Source: Metarhizium brunneum (lineage: Eukaryota > Ascomycota > Sordariomycetes > Hypocreales > Clavicipitaceae). From it: DNA of 64,000 nucleotides. Below the pieces are notes generated by a model that saw nothing but the letters and a program-made list of their open reading frames with translations, was not told the origin of the DNA and did not search any database. The translations under genes were made by a program, and so were the position numbers. This document shows positions 24,860 through 35,500 of the stretch, in pieces; position 1 is the first letter of the stretch, and every line of letters starts with the position of its first letter. The stretch covers positions 496,001 through 560,000 of the forward strand of contig NC_089425.1 in NCBI RefSeq assembly GCF_013426205.1, read 5' to 3'.

Positions 24860-25198
24860 AAAGATCAAGCATCCAAATCGAAGCCGCGAATATATCTAGT
24901 CAGCACCGTCAGTTATCACAGCTAGAATGTCGCCCACGAGCATGGAGTCTTGGATTGCTTCCAAGCTCAAAAACACAGAGCCAGCCAGCTTCGGTCTTCG
25001 GCGACCAAGGCAAAATTTACTTCAGATGAAGACGATTTTATCAGAATGTTAAAGGAAGAGGAGCAACTTATGTGGACGCAAATTCAGGTGCGACATCGCA
25101 ACCAATTCCACACGCGATCAAAGGAGTCGCTTCAAGTGAGGTACTATACAAAGCTGACGAGCCGTGACAAGCCTGATTTACTGCACTTGACTTGGTAA
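24860..25198 (+). pseudogene. decayed paralogous fragment with Myb/SANT-like repeat
   Basis: The nucleotide text from about 24890 to 24990 aligns with 24250-24370 of the preceding gene (CAGCACCGTCAGTTATC against CAACACCGTCTATTATC; both continue to TGGATTGCTTCCAAGCT). Frameshifts and an early stop interrupt it. Directly behind, in another frame, comes a second Myb-like unit (FTSDEDDFIRMLKEEEQLMW, then LQVRYYTKL). This indicates an ancestral protein with consecutive Myb-like modules that is now broken. Confidence 0.55.
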
Positions 25199-25727
25199 AC
25201 GAGATGGGATATTTTTTCGACGTCGCGGTTGTCTTTAGACCGCCGGATGGTCATATCGGAGGATATCAGTCAAAGCCTGGTCTCTCATGGGCTGATTCAC
25301 GCTACGAGCAATCGTCTACTTGGCCCATATGCGCGGACCCTGATTACCTCCAGCTGCTAGAGGCTCAGTGTCAGTCCACTGCCAAGCAGCTTTCAATCGG
25401 CCGATGCCCCCCAAAGAGGCCAAAGTGCAACCAGGGGCTACGCCTGCCCTGAATTGGGAAGCATCTTGGTGGCGAGAAAAAGACGCCAAGCCACAAAGTC
25501 GAAGCAAGAGATAAGAAGTATTTGGTTTTTTATTAGGAAATCCATGTAAATATTAAAAAGCACCATAGATATGTTTTCGTACATCTATATTTGATGTCAA
25601 CGGATCATATTCAACCTAACCGGATCACTGTGCAAGGTTCTACGCCGGCAAGCTCGCAGTTCATGTACTGTATTAAAAGGCGTGGCGCTATGATACCACT
25701 ACCCTACAGGTCTGGGAATGGCACGAG
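25199..25727. other. non-coding stretch upstream of the LINE
   Basis: No gene seen. It is the left flank of the LINE insertion and would have been contiguous with the FunK1 upstream region before insertion. Confidence 0.4.
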
Positions 25728-25744
25728 GTGTGATTTTAGAGTCT
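25728..25744 (+). repeat. target-site duplication, left copy (17 bp)
   Basis: GTGTGATTTTAGAGTCT, identical to 27356-27372. The two copies bracket the LINE remnant exactly; the bases outside differ, as expected for a target-site duplication. Confidence 0.85.
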
Positions 25745-26900
25745 GCCAGCAGATATCTTCCTCAAGCAAATGCAAGCGCGCACCGCCTGCGCTACGCTAT
25801 GCTAGATGCAGCTCACCCAATTGCTAGAAGGCTAAGACAAGCGCAACATGAAGTTGACCAGAGCAACTTCCCGACAGCACACAACCGAACCTTACGGAGG
25901 CAATGTCGACTCCTCCGCACAGCGGCATGCACAAAGAAGGTTAAGCGACCAAAGCTCATCCCACGCCGCTTCAAAGACACCATTCCGACTGAGTATGCGG
26001 ATATAAGACCGCCAAAAGAGACCGCCCTGCTGCAATTCTAATACTGGCTTAAGAATAAACCCCTAGGATATGTCGTCTTCAGCGATGGCTCCAAGACAGA
26101 AATGGATACCGCAGGGTATGGATTTGCAGTATTTCACAATGGACACCTCGTCGATTGGGGCTCTGGGCAACTTGGCCGCAGAGAAGTCTTTGACGCAGAG
26201 ATTCACGGCGCTGTAGAAGGTCTCCGATGCGCTGTACTCGCCAATCTCGCCAACGAACCAATTACAGTATCTATGGGCAACACTTCTGTCATCGACTGCA
26301 TAGGAGCGACAGCATCAAACTCCTCGCAGGCCCAGTTCAGAGCCTTTCAGAAGATAGGAGACAAATATCCATACCAGGTATCTGTTAAATGGTGCCCAGG
26401 ACATAGCAACATCTTCGGAAACGAGCTGGCAGACCTTCTCGCCAAGCAAGGAGCCAATCTTGCAGTTCCAGAACACCTCCTCAGTCTCCTACCGCAGGAG
26501 ACAGGTCAAGGGTCAGATAGCCGTAGACTACCAGCGATGGTGGCAAGGAGTAGAGAGAGCAGGTTACTCATCGCTCGGCCTGGCCGCCGAGCTACGAAAG
26601 CTCCCTGAACTCGCCCTCCCACGCCGTCTTTTGGGATATCTACTCGCTGCCCGATCACACCATGGTGACTTTGCGGATACCACGAAAAATCCCACCCGGG
26701 CCAGGCGACTCTAGAGTGCCCCTGCGGGCGCTAAAAGTCGCCTACCCATCTCTTCTACTGCAGGAAAGTCCCTCGCATCTCCGGGCTCGGCTGACACCCG
26801 ACCCTGAAGCAGCGATAGGAAGGTTCCTCGGTAGATCCTACAGGGTTTACCTGCGCATTGCGGACTTCTATTACACGAAGATCAACAAGCGCTACTAAAC
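25745..26900 (+). pseudogene. LINE ORF2 C-terminal part, RNase H domain, inactivated
   Basis: RNase H would cut the RNA of the RNA/DNA hybrid during target-primed reverse transcription. The frame is interrupted by a TAA at about 26039 just before the domain, a frameshift near 26500, another near 26680 and a further stop inside the CPCGR-KSPTHLFYC module. The residues SDGS, DAEIHG and GNELAD of the active site remain. The position that normally holds the third acidic residue reads MGNTSVID, with Gly where Asp is expected. No product is expected. Confidence 0.82.
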
Positions 26901-27355
26901 CGAGTAAGTTGTACAAGCCTGGCGCGCTCTGTACTAGTATCCAGCCCGAGTAGTTAGCGCTACTCGTTCAACAACCCGCTTTCCCTTTATTGAGGCATAT
27001 GCCACCGACATTAGGGTTCTCCCTGGTCCCCGCGAAAAGACTAGGCGCAATTGACTGCGAGGGAATACGTCCGCGGATGGAAAACCTCAGCAGGAATCGT
27101 GACCCCGCTGACGGGTATCTATGGTGGCAGTTAAACAGCCGCTGGGCGAACATCTGCTATAGTTGGAGGAATTTACATGAACTGCTCAGGGGGCTAACCG
27201 TGAGGGCATGGACGCGACGACTCCGTCGGTCGCGTTCTGCGGGGCTTACTAGCAAGTGGAGTGAGTTATGTAATCACTGTTGAAGACTAGCTAGCACGCC
27301 TCATGCCTACTCTAGGGCGCCGATAGGCGATACTAAATTCAATTCAATTCAACTC
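25745..27355 (+). mobile_element. 5'-truncated Tad-like LINE (non-LTR retrotransposon)
   Basis: About 1.6 kb corresponding to the 3' end of a Tad1-like LINE: the end of the reverse-transcriptase ORF, the RNase H domain, a C-terminal CPCGR...H...C module and the 3' tail. Coding identity is clear from HEVDQSNFP, TIPTEYADIRPPKETAL, YWLKNKP, VVFSDGSKTE and KWCPGHSNIFGNELAD. The 3' end finishes in an AATTC-type short tandem run (27336-27350) instead of poly-A. The 17-bp duplication proves that this truncated copy is itself one insertion event. Confidence 0.88.
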
Positions 27356-27372
27356 GTGTGATTTTAGAGTCT
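27356..27372 (+). repeat. target-site duplication, right copy (17 bp)
   Basis: Identical to 25728-25744. It ends two bases before the first ATG of the kinase open frame. Confidence 0.85.
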
Positions 27373-27374
27373 TT

Positions 27375-30257
27375 ATGAACGACGCATTTTCAAGTTGCCA
27401 AGCGTACACCATCTTTCCAAATACTTTACAGTGGATGCTGCGAATTAATATTAGCATTGTTATCAATCATGGTAAAATACACACTCTTTCGGCGGAATGT
27501 CGTTGGATGTCCTCCACTTCAATAATTGGTCTACATACAGTGGCTGGCGGGATCGCTCAGCTAGAATCGACCGTGCCGACCAACCAGAAAAACGTGGTCA
27601 ATTACGTGGCTCTCAACGGCGATCCAACTCAATGGGCAGGAGAGAGCAGTCTAGTCATGATCACAACACGACCGGTCGTTGAGTTGGGAGCGGCATGGTG
27701 CCTTGCTTCACCCCACTCGGCATGCCCTGATCAACTACCCCCAAACCATCTCGGGGCATGTTTTTCCGATGCCGGTGGTGCTACCAAACTTCCTCCCTTT
27801 GTGCAGCGCGACGCGACCGCTCCTTTTCACCACGCCAATTCAAGGCGGCAAATGCCAGGCGCAGCATCCATGAAGGGTCAAAGCCTCTTGCATGTCGTCG
27901 AGAAGCATCCTATTGGGGACGGCCTGAAGGCTTTTCGCGACTCGTTCACCCCAAACGAAATAGAACGGCTTGGTCAAGAAGGTAAGTTGCCTGCGCTTGT
28001 AGAAGCCATATCTGACCGCTGCTTTGTAGAGCTTCAAAATTGCATTCTCATTCTTCTGTCGGCGTTACAAATCCATCCGGCTGCTCGACTCCTTCGCTCC
28101 AATAATGGCAACTCGGTCTTCAGTGAAATATCGAGCCTCAACACTTTGATTACATCCGACGATTATGACTTAGATCTAATCAAACCGCTCATAAAAATTT
28201 GTCTCGCCAACAGCGTAAATGAAGCGCTTATTTGGGATCAAGTTTGTCGCATCGTCGCCGGATCCACGCCTCCTCCACGGTCTATACCATCATCTCTGCA
28301 ACAGACTCCTTGGAGTCAAAACACGAGCAGCTTCGTGAACTCGTCAGAACGCCGTCAAGAAGTGGACAGAGTCTTAAAACAAGAACTCGGACCCCTCTAC
28401 GTTGATGTTCCAGGGTTCTGCGATGCCTTCTTTGGAAGTGTGAGAGGACTAAATACAGCGTCCGAGACGGTTCTAGGTAAGTGCATGGAAGGTGACAATC
28501 CTCTCTTCAGAGAGGGTTGGATCGGGTGGCCCACACGCGCTAAAGAGCCCGATGTGCTTGCTTGGTTTTGCGACCTGATACCAAGACTGGAAGCTCTCGC
28601 AGGTGATTTCAATCTGAATGTGATGCATCGCCGCAAGCTGTTAGCCCAACCGAAAACGCCGCTACTGGGCTCAACGGGCAAACGCAGTATGGACATTGGC
28701 TTTGTAGCCCGTGACTTGGCATATAAGCCGAATTCAAAAGACGACAGATTTCGGTGGCAACAAGTTCTCGTGCCCGGCGAGTTGAAAAGTAACCCGGCCG
28801 CCGATATAACCTCACTAGCGTGGATTGATCTTGCAACCTACGCCAGAGAGGTCCTCAAGGCGCAAGATGCCCTTCGGTTCGTCTTGGGTTTTACACTTTG
28901 TGGATCGATTATGAGAGTATGGCAATTTGACCGCCTAGGGGGGATCGCTTCAGATAAATTCGACATCAACAGCGAGGACGGCGCGCTGCAATTTGTGACC
29001 GCTGTCCTTGGATTTTTGTGCATGGATGAGGAGAATCTTGGCTTTGATCCTACCATCATCACATCTCACGGCGAGCGATATATAACAATCAACCGAGATG
29101 GTCAGACAGAGCGCATATACATCGATAAGGTTATGAAGCGTGCTCCCTGCATCGCTGGCCGGGCAACGACCTGTTGGAAGGCCCACCGCAGAGAGGACCC
29201 GCAGGTGCCACTCGTTATCAAAGATTCATGGCAGTACACAAATCGAGAGGAAGAGGGCGAATATCTCCGAGAGGCAACAAATAAGGGCGTTGTTAATGTC
29301 GCCCGATACTACCATCACGAAACTGTTTGCATCCGAGGTGTCAGTGACGACATTCGAAGCCATGTTCGGAAAGGGTTAGACCTTTCAAAAGCAAAAATTG
29401 CGAATTTTCGAATGGGTCGCCGAGGACTCCCTCCAAGTGTCAGCGTGTCTAGCGTTTCACATGAAGGCAAGAGCAACAGCAGTGGCCTGAAGCGGCCCTC
29501 CAGTGAAACTGATGCTGGGCTGCCAGCAGCTAAGCGATCTCGTTCGGAATCTCCAACAAAAGCTAGTATTGATCCTGTATCAAATCGTGTTCATCGGCGA
29601 ATCGTCCTCCTTGATTATGGAGAGCCGATCTACCAAGCAAGTTCTCGAGTGGCTCTTCTGTCTGCATTCGAGAGCTGCATCGAGGGACACGAATCATTGC
29701 ACAAAGCTGGCTTTCTCCATAGGGATATTTCTATCAATAATCTTATGATTAACGAAGATGAGAAATCATCATCATGGGCGGCATTCTTGATTGACCTTGA
29801 CCTTGCTATTAAGAGGCGGCGAGAGAGCGCTTCGGGAGCAAAAGGGAAAACCGGCACAAGAGCATTTATGGCCATTGGCGCTCTGCTAGGCGAGGAACAT
29901 TCCTTCATGCACGACCTTGAGTCTTTCTTCTGGGTGTTATTTTGGATATGCATTCACTACGACGCTCAAGGCAAAAGTATTGGGCCTACTAGATTGGATG
30001 ACTGGAACACTGACAATGACGACAAACTAGTTGTCTCAAAAAAGGGCGAGATTGCTGATGAGGAGGACTTTCTCAAGAACGCAGAGAAGAACTTCACATC
30101 TCACTACCAGCCCTTGATTCCTTGGGTTAATAGAATGCGAAGGCACGTGTTTCCCAACGGCGGCAGATGGAAAAAACGTGAACCCGAGCTTTATTCTACA
30201 ATGAAGAAGATCCTCCAGGATGCCCAACGGGATCAGGACGTTTTGGCAGAAGAATAA
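27375..30257 (+). CDS. fungal-type protein kinase FunK1
   Basis: Large fungal-specific kinase-like protein (FunK1 family), expanded and poorly understood in ascomycetes. The frame is open for 960 codons without introns. Homology begins only at about residue 174 (VEKHPIGDGLKAFRDSF, then ERLGQEGKLPALVEAIS), so the true start may be the ATG at 27870 and the first 165 codons may be leader. The N-lobe region includes VPGELKSNPAADITSLAW and AGRATTCWKAH with VIKDSWQY, where the Lys would be the ATP-binding residue. The catalytic loop HRDISINNLMIN starts near residue 782 and DLDLA (DFG equivalent) lies near 806; GTRAFMAIGALLGEEHSFMHDLESFFWVLFW follows. A Ser/Arg/Lys-rich insert (KRPSSETDAGLPAAKRSRSE) sits between the lobes and looks like a nuclear signal. 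It lies immediately behind a LINE insertion that now occupies its promoter. Confidence 0.88.
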   Translation: MNDAFSSCQAYTIFPNTLQWMLRINISIVINHGKIHTLSAECRWMSSTSIIGLHTVAGGIAQLESTVPTNQKNVVNYVALNGDPTQWAGESSLVMITTRPVVELGAAWCLASPHSACPDQLPPNHLGACFSDAGGATKLPPFVQRDATAPFHHANSRRQMPGAASMKGQSLLHVVEKHPIGDGLKAFRDSFTPNEIERLGQEGKLPALVEAISDRCFVELQNCILILLSALQIHPAARLLRSNNGNSVFSEISSLNTLITSDDYDLDLIKPLIKICLANSVNEALIWDQVCRIVAGSTPPPRSIPSSLQQTPWSQNTSSFVNSSERRQEVDRVLKQELGPLYVDVPGFCDAFFGSVRGLNTASETVLGKCMEGDNPLFREGWIGWPTRAKEPDVLAWFCDLIPRLEALAGDFNLNVMHRRKLLAQPKTPLLGSTGKRSMDIGFVARDLAYKPNSKDDRFRWQQVLVPGELKSNPAADITSLAWIDLATYAREVLKAQDALRFVLGFTLCGSIMRVWQFDRLGGIASDKFDINSEDGALQFVTAVLGFLCMDEENLGFDPTIITSHGERYITINRDGQTERIYIDKVMKRAPCIAGRATTCWKAHRREDPQVPLVIKDSWQYTNREEEGEYLREATNKGVVNVARYYHHETVCIRGVSDDIRSHVRKGLDLSKAKIANFRMGRRGLPPSVSVSSVSHEGKSNSSGLKRPSSETDAGLPAAKRSRSESPTKASIDPVSNRVHRRIVLLDYGEPIYQASSRVALLSAFESCIEGHESLHKAGFLHRDISINNLMINEDEKSSSWAAFLIDLDLAIKRRRESASGAKGKTGTRAFMAIGALLGEEHSFMHDLESFFWVLFWICIHYDAQGKSIGPTRLDDWNTDNDDKLVVSKKGEIADEEDFLKNAEKNFTSHYQPLIPWVNRMRRHVFPNGGRWKKREPELYSTMKKILQDAQRDQDVLAEE

Positions 30258-30318
30258 TATTCTCATGATATGGGCCCATGTTTACAACATGCATTCGATC
30301 CAAAACCGGAGGGTAATT

Positions 30319-30340
30319 CTGACAGACTTCGATCTGTCAG
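30319..30340 (+). terminator. 3'-flank hairpin behind FunK1
   Basis: CTGACAGA - CTTCGA - TCTGTCAG forms a perfect 8-bp stem with a 6-nt loop, 62 bp after the kinase stop. It could sit in the 3' UTR and affect mRNA end formation or stability; fungal terminators do not need such hairpins, so the role is uncertain. Confidence 0.4.
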
Positions 30341-30891
30341 AGGTCTAAATACCTTGGCCTATGTATTATAGACACCATGCAACTAAATACATTCGAATTT
30401 TCTTTCAAGTTAACAAGCACTACAACAGAATAACTCTGGCTGTGCCACTAATTTTTATGGAGATGCAGTCAATGAAGAAGCGCGATAGAACGAACGAAAA
30501 CTTTGTACCAACTACCCGTCGCCTGTGCGCCGAAATCAGCGCCGTTACGATTATAATTCTGCCAAGGACCCGTTATTCCCAAGAGCAATTTCTGATCTTG
30601 TCAGCACCATTTCCCGCGTCTAACGGCTCACACGACACGGTGTACCCACTAGCCGTTCGGTTATCACCTACGTATTGCCGATTTGCCACTTTGGAGCTCC
30701 TGCCGCTTTTTGCCTTTCCAGGGCAGCGCATTCCTTGCACTTCGAAGCTCACTTTGAAGCTTCGTAATCTCATCGCATGCTTCTTGTGTAGGCCCAGTTG
30801 GGCCGGCCATAGTCCGTCGTGAAACTCCACGAAAGTCCGAGGACTGGCCTTGCTGTCGCGCTCGTAGCCTGGGGCATGCATGTGGCGAATA

Positions 30892-31972
30892 TTATGTTCT
30901 ATCGAAATGCGTGCAGCGGCACTTGTCGCAACGGAGAATACCCTCATTTGGATCTATGAAGCATTGAAACTCAGCGTCACAACTTGAATTCCGGCAACAT
31001 CTTGTCCTTTTCAAGACCCTCAAGGCCCGGCACAGTCTGGAAATCTCGCATTTGCTCTGCTGTTCTTTCGCCTGTTGAAGCTCGATCGTCCTTCTAGATT
31101 CTTCGACTGCTTTCTCTAATGTTTGGATCTCTTGGGCACAGCTCCGCAGAACCTTCATCGAGAAGCCCGTCATGACGCGTATGCTCTCAAATTGATCCAA
31201 TTCAGTAACTGTTGAAATGTTCGCTGCAGTCGCCGAAGCTAGGATGTCCAACAGTTCACCATCTCCCGTTGATCTAACCGCTGCTTCGATTGCAAGAGGA
31301 AGGCTTGGAACCCAGGATTGATCCTTTTTGTTACTCCGAAGGAGATGCGTGATCTTCGCGTTGGCCAGAGTAACGAGCTCATCTATTCTGTAATAATCGC
31401 CGGTCGAGTTAACACGAATATGTTCAAGGAGGGAAGCACTGGGGGTCGATGGCGGCGGCAGCGACGGCTTAAATTCCCCTTTCGAAAAGGGAATGGGACT
31501 GCCTTCGTCGCTAGCACTATGTTGCAGCTGGTCGTTCGGCAAGACGCCTACTTCCGTATCAGTGACCTTAATACTATGCCCAGGTACTAGGGTCAAATAT
31601 CCCACCTTCATCAGCCTTGTCGGTGTTGCCAGAGCAAGCATTCCCGTCGGCCTGAGGCGTTTCGGGATCATCATAATCACCAGTGTATATGAATTGGACC
31701 AACCGCTTCACAGTACTACACTGGAAGCTATCCAGCACAATGACATTGGTGTGAGATTCCTACATCACGTAGGGATTAGCAAGCAGCCAGGTCTATCGAA
31801 CAGGACTAACCTTAAATCCTCTTTGAATTGCTGCCTTGATCACAGGAGACTTCCCACAAACAATGGCCTTGTGGACCTGGAATTCCTCTCCTTGACAAAC
31901 AAACTTGAGATCGCTGAACTCGCCCGACTCCATCATATGGACCAAAGTTGAATTTAGGCTGTTAACAGACAT
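30892..31972 (-). CDS. BTB/POZ domain protein with C-terminal Cys cluster
   Basis: BTB proteins dimerise and often link substrates to Cullin-3 ligases or act in chromatin; fungal members of this simple type have no settled role. Minus-strand exons are 31811-31972, 31606-31759 and 30892-31550, with introns of 51 and 55 nt, total 324 aa. The BTB fold opens with SGEFSDLKFVCQGEEFQVHKAIVCGKSP and continues across intron 1 to VIVLDSFQCSTVKRLVQFIYTGDYDD. After a loop comes the BACK-like helix LLEHIRVNSTGDYYRIDEL, a coiled coil near residues 240-275, and a basic tail with a Cys cluster (CCRNSSCDAEFQC, then CDKCRC) that could bind zinc. The Cys-rich tail is unusual for this family. Confidence 0.8.
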
Positions 31973-32686
31973 TGTAAATTAAATCTCCCCAGTTGCCACT
32001 TGAAAAGCCATCAATGTATGTTCCTCGAAGATTTTCCACAAAGGTGTTCCTAGGGCTAATATTTTAGCAAGGGCTATCAGACTTGCTGATGCAAACGTCA
32101 CCATGACGTCAATCTATGGTCTCCTATGAACGGTTAACCCCAGACTTGTACCCTCAAAGGCTTTTTTTTTGTCTTTGCGCTGCGACGGCGCGTCACATGA
32201 TAAAAGTCTACAGCAGGCCGTTGCTAGGAAATACTGGCGCATGTATTAAACTAAATGAGTGGATGCTAGAAGCTTTCTAACAAGTCAAAGGCATACGAAA
32301 TCAGATGTCACGATCCAACAATTAGTGCCCTTATACTGACAAGCCCGGGCAACGCGATGCTCCTTCCACATTGTCTATTTGGCTCGGAAGACTCTCTGTC
32401 TCTATTTCCACCTTTACCCAACCAGGCCCATCAGCACGATCCTAGCCAGTCACGCTCGAAGCCTGTACGGAAGCATTGGTATGGGTTCATGGGACGCTTT
32501 TGAAGTTTCAAGTCTGAAGACACGCTTAGGGGGGTTTGTGCAGGACTTGCTTGACGGCTCGTGGTGACGAAAAAATCAGGTAAATCGATTTCCATATTTT
32601 CAAGGTTCGAAGCGTTTTCCGGGATCCTTGTGGGTGCTCTGTCAATCTCAGACTTATTCTCCGCCACATTCTCTTCAGAATTATTC
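31973..32686. other. intergenic region between two minus-strand genes
   Basis: Contains the BTB promoter. A minus open frame at 32431-32721 (with PTRIPENASNLENMEIDLPD) overlaps the end of the upstream gene in another frame. It may be an extra 3' exon of that gene, but I could not fix a splice junction. Confidence 0.35.
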
Positions 32687-33769
32687 TCAGAGGTGGCACC
32701 GCCAATCGAGAGTGCGCACATTTTCCAGCCCGGGAAAATTCTCTTTGTTTATTGGCGGAAGACCAGTGTTTACATTGCTCTCCTTCCACCAACCCAGCAG
32801 ACCTAGTGTGGCGATGTCCTCCTCAGTCATCTTGCGAGAGCCATCATTTAGATCGCAGTCTACGCCAGTGCCCCAAGTCGCATCAGGCTTAGCTAGAGGC
32901 GGATTGTCAGATACCGCCACCGTGGGCGTACCAACAGCACTGAATGGGACTGGCTGCAAAGTTTTGCCATATGTATCTTTGCAGGGTGGTGGGGTTAGAG
33001 AGATGCCGGAAAGTCGTCCAATTGATATACCGTGATATTCATTGTCGCATAGAGCCATGTTCTTTGCTGACATTTCATCTCCAGAAATAGTTTCGATCCA
33101 TGGCGGATGGCAATCATTCACGTCCATGACCCCATAGTCCTCCGATCGATCACCTAATACAGTTGAAGAGGTGCAACGCTTGTGGATGGGAAGTTTGTCG
33201 AGCAAATCGTTCATGTCGATGCCCGTGCCCTGAGCCCACTTCATCCGGTCTTCCTCGGTCCACTTCTCAAGGACAGAGCCTGCGGGTACGTCCTTGCTAC
33301 TGTCCCAAACTTGTACAAGACCTTCAGTGTCAGCGTCTTCTAGCTTGTTGCTGGCATGAGCAGGATTTTCATGAGACTCGTCATTTCTAAGGCCAAGTTT
33401 CTGGACCTCAGAGACCAATCTAGCTCTGGCCTTCTCTAAGTCGTCCGTAGTGTGGGTTTTTCGAGAAACAGTTTCAGCAATGTCCGATGAAGCCACAGCC
33501 GACTGCTCGTTCGAAGAAATATCATGAATACCACGTCCTCGACGAAGAGAAGTCGAAGGGTCTCTGCTCTTTAGTCAGTATGTCGAGACATGGCGTCCAG
33601 CAAAGTTACAGCAGGTCATATCTTACTTTTCAGAAGGATCTTTCTTGTAATTGGATTTTCTCATCCGTTTCATCCACAAACCTTCGTCATGCGCCTCGAC
33701 CTGGGAGTCAGGCGTGGCGGAGCGGGTTGCAGGAGAGGTTGGCTTCTGATTATGAAGGGGCCGAGACAT
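32687..33769 (-). CDS. hypothetical acidic protein with ESxxxTGLP C-terminal motif
   Basis: Not a family I recognise. Two minus exons, 33627-33769 and 32687-33563, join through a 63-nt intron (donor GTAAGA, branch CTGACT, acceptor GCAG), giving 339 aa. The first exon encodes a basic start (MSRPLHNQKPTSPATRSATP, then MKRMRKSNYKKD). The rest is hydrophilic, acidic and poor in predicted structure; it contains two similar units, EKWTEEDRMKWAQGTGIDMNDL and RKMTEEDIATLGLLGWW. It ends with KESNVNTGLPPINKENF, a motif shared with loci at 43.4 and 44.8 kb. The last dozen residues could change if a further 3' exon exists. The 690-bp space to the next plus gene is a shared divergent promoter. Confidence 0.5.
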
Positions 33770-34462
33770 CTTGTGACGTGTTTAAACAAAGGGGTTTTTG
33801 AAATAGGTTTAGAGTTTAAGTCTTTTGAGGTTCTGTTGTTCAGTGGCACGGTTCAACATGACAAACGAGCAAATTCTGCTATACCAGAGGTGGGCTTTAT
33901 ATAGACGTTCAAGCCATTTACTGGATACAATACATTCCGTCCTTCTCTCCTACGGAAACACAGCGATGCTTTCGCACCCTGAATCGAATCAAACTACTCT
34001 CGATCTATCTTAAACGAATTGATGCGATGCTGTTTTCTGTTCGATACTCAAGCCAACATCTCTTCTGCAAGCCACATCACAGCAGATGTGGTTGCATACT
34101 TGCATGAATGAACCGTCTCCTGCGCCGCCGCCAACAGAATTAGTAGACGTCCAATCCCTGTTTCAGATAGTTTCTTTTTCTACAAGTCGCAGCTGATTTT
34201 CGTTGTTTGGTCTGGGGCTCCGCTAAGTCCACTTCCGTACTAGTCCGTCCTGAATGTGGCTTCATCCCCGCCTTACCTCAATGGTGGCCGTCAATCTTGC
34301 TCACTTCCTTGGTCATTGAAACACCTTGTCACCTCTACCTCGCTCTCTTTACCCCTCACCTCGTCTGTGTCCTAATATCTACGTCGCAACGTCAGTGCCT
34401 TCACTTGTCCATGTAGATTTAACGTACCACGTCCTGAAGGAGCCAATTAGCACATCTATTCC

Positions 34463-35434
34463 ATGGCTGACGCCACGCTGAAGAGACTCGAGGAAGAGTT
34501 AGAAAAGATACGGCAGGATCTCTGGGATGTCGACAGTTCAGATGACGCACTCGATAAGGTCCTGGCGAAGATCACATCATTAAAGGCTCAATTCGAAGTT
34601 CAGAAATCATTACAAGTCACTGCAAATCTGCTGCGAAGGCAACCAAAAGACAGGGCCCTCCCAAAACAGCAAGCCACAAAAGTGAAGCATCTCATTCGCT
34701 TCGTCTTTCGGAAGGACAGCCGTGGAGGAGATAGGTCTCAGCAACTACGCCAGTTAGATTGCGATAGTCTAAAGCTTTGCGGATTGACTTATACAACCGA
34801 AGATATTGTCAAGATGGAGCATGAGAAGTTTGAACTAGTCCGGACCCTTGCAGCAGAATTCATGTTAAATCGCCAGCTCTCCCCTCTATTATATCGGCCG
34901 GATGTGGACAAAGCTGTCGATGCTGTTGTTGAGGAGCCTGATGACCAAGAGTCGTACGATGCTTTCATGAAAGGTACAACATTTGGCTCATTGCACCGAC
35001 TGAGGCTAATTACTTTAGAACATACATCCAGACGATTGTTGACACGTAAAAGGAAATACAACGCCTTTGCATCGCCGAACGAAGACCATCAAGGTGGCTA
35101 TAACGGTGGCCGCACAATCGATAACATAGATGCACCAGCGAACAGTGAACTACACGACGCCGCAAATCAGGGAACAACAGAACGAGCAACGAGCAATAAA
35201 TATAAGGGCGGAGTTTTCATTGTTCGAAAAGAAGACGCACGATATGCAATGTCGCTCGACCAGCATATCTGGGAAATATGGTTAACAAATCCTGAGCAAA
35301 GGTACAACACCTATGATGGAAAGAAGAGATCATTTCTCACTCTCTGGGTTTCCGAAGAAATGGGTAAAGAGCTAGGAAAACGGGGCAAATTGATGGTTGC
35401 CAACGAAGACACTAATGGCTATCTACAAACTTGA
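34463..35434 (+). CDS. hypothetical protein, N-terminal coiled coil
   Basis: Unrecognised protein of 323 aa in one open frame. It starts with a heptad-like coiled coil (LKRLEEELEKIRQDLW to about residue 45), then a basic section, a helical middle with MEHEKFELVRTLAAEFMLNRQL, and a C-terminal globular section with WEIWLTNPEQRYNTYDGKKR and LTLWVSEEMGKELGKRGKL. A 45-nt stretch at 34974-35018 (GTACAA...GCTAAT...TTTAG) would be an in-frame intron; splicing it removes 15 residues without changing the frame. It shares a divergent upstream region with the preceding minus gene. Confidence 0.6.
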   Translation: MADATLKRLEEELEKIRQDLWDVDSSDDALDKVLAKITSLKAQFEVQKSLQVTANLLRRQPKDRALPKQQATKVKHLIRFVFRKDSRGGDRSQQLRQLDCDSLKLCGLTYTTEDIVKMEHEKFELVRTLAAEFMLNRQLSPLLYRPDVDKAVDAVVEEPDDQESYDAFMKGTTFGSLHRLRLITLEHTSRRLLTRKRKYNAFASPNEDHQGGYNGGRTIDNIDAPANSELHDAANQGTTERATSNKYKGGVFIVRKEDARYAMSLDQHIWEIWLTNPEQRYNTYDGKKRSFLTLWVSEEMGKELGKRGKLMVANEDTNGYLQT

Positions 35435-35500
35435 GCAACGACTCATGAGCTCAGCTCCATACAAACTGTTTGCATTCCCCCACCTAACCATTTGACGAAC

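Noticed and set aside
30361..30822. 153-codon plus frame behind FunK1
   Set aside because: Antisense of the BTB gene end and intergenic DNA; no motif.
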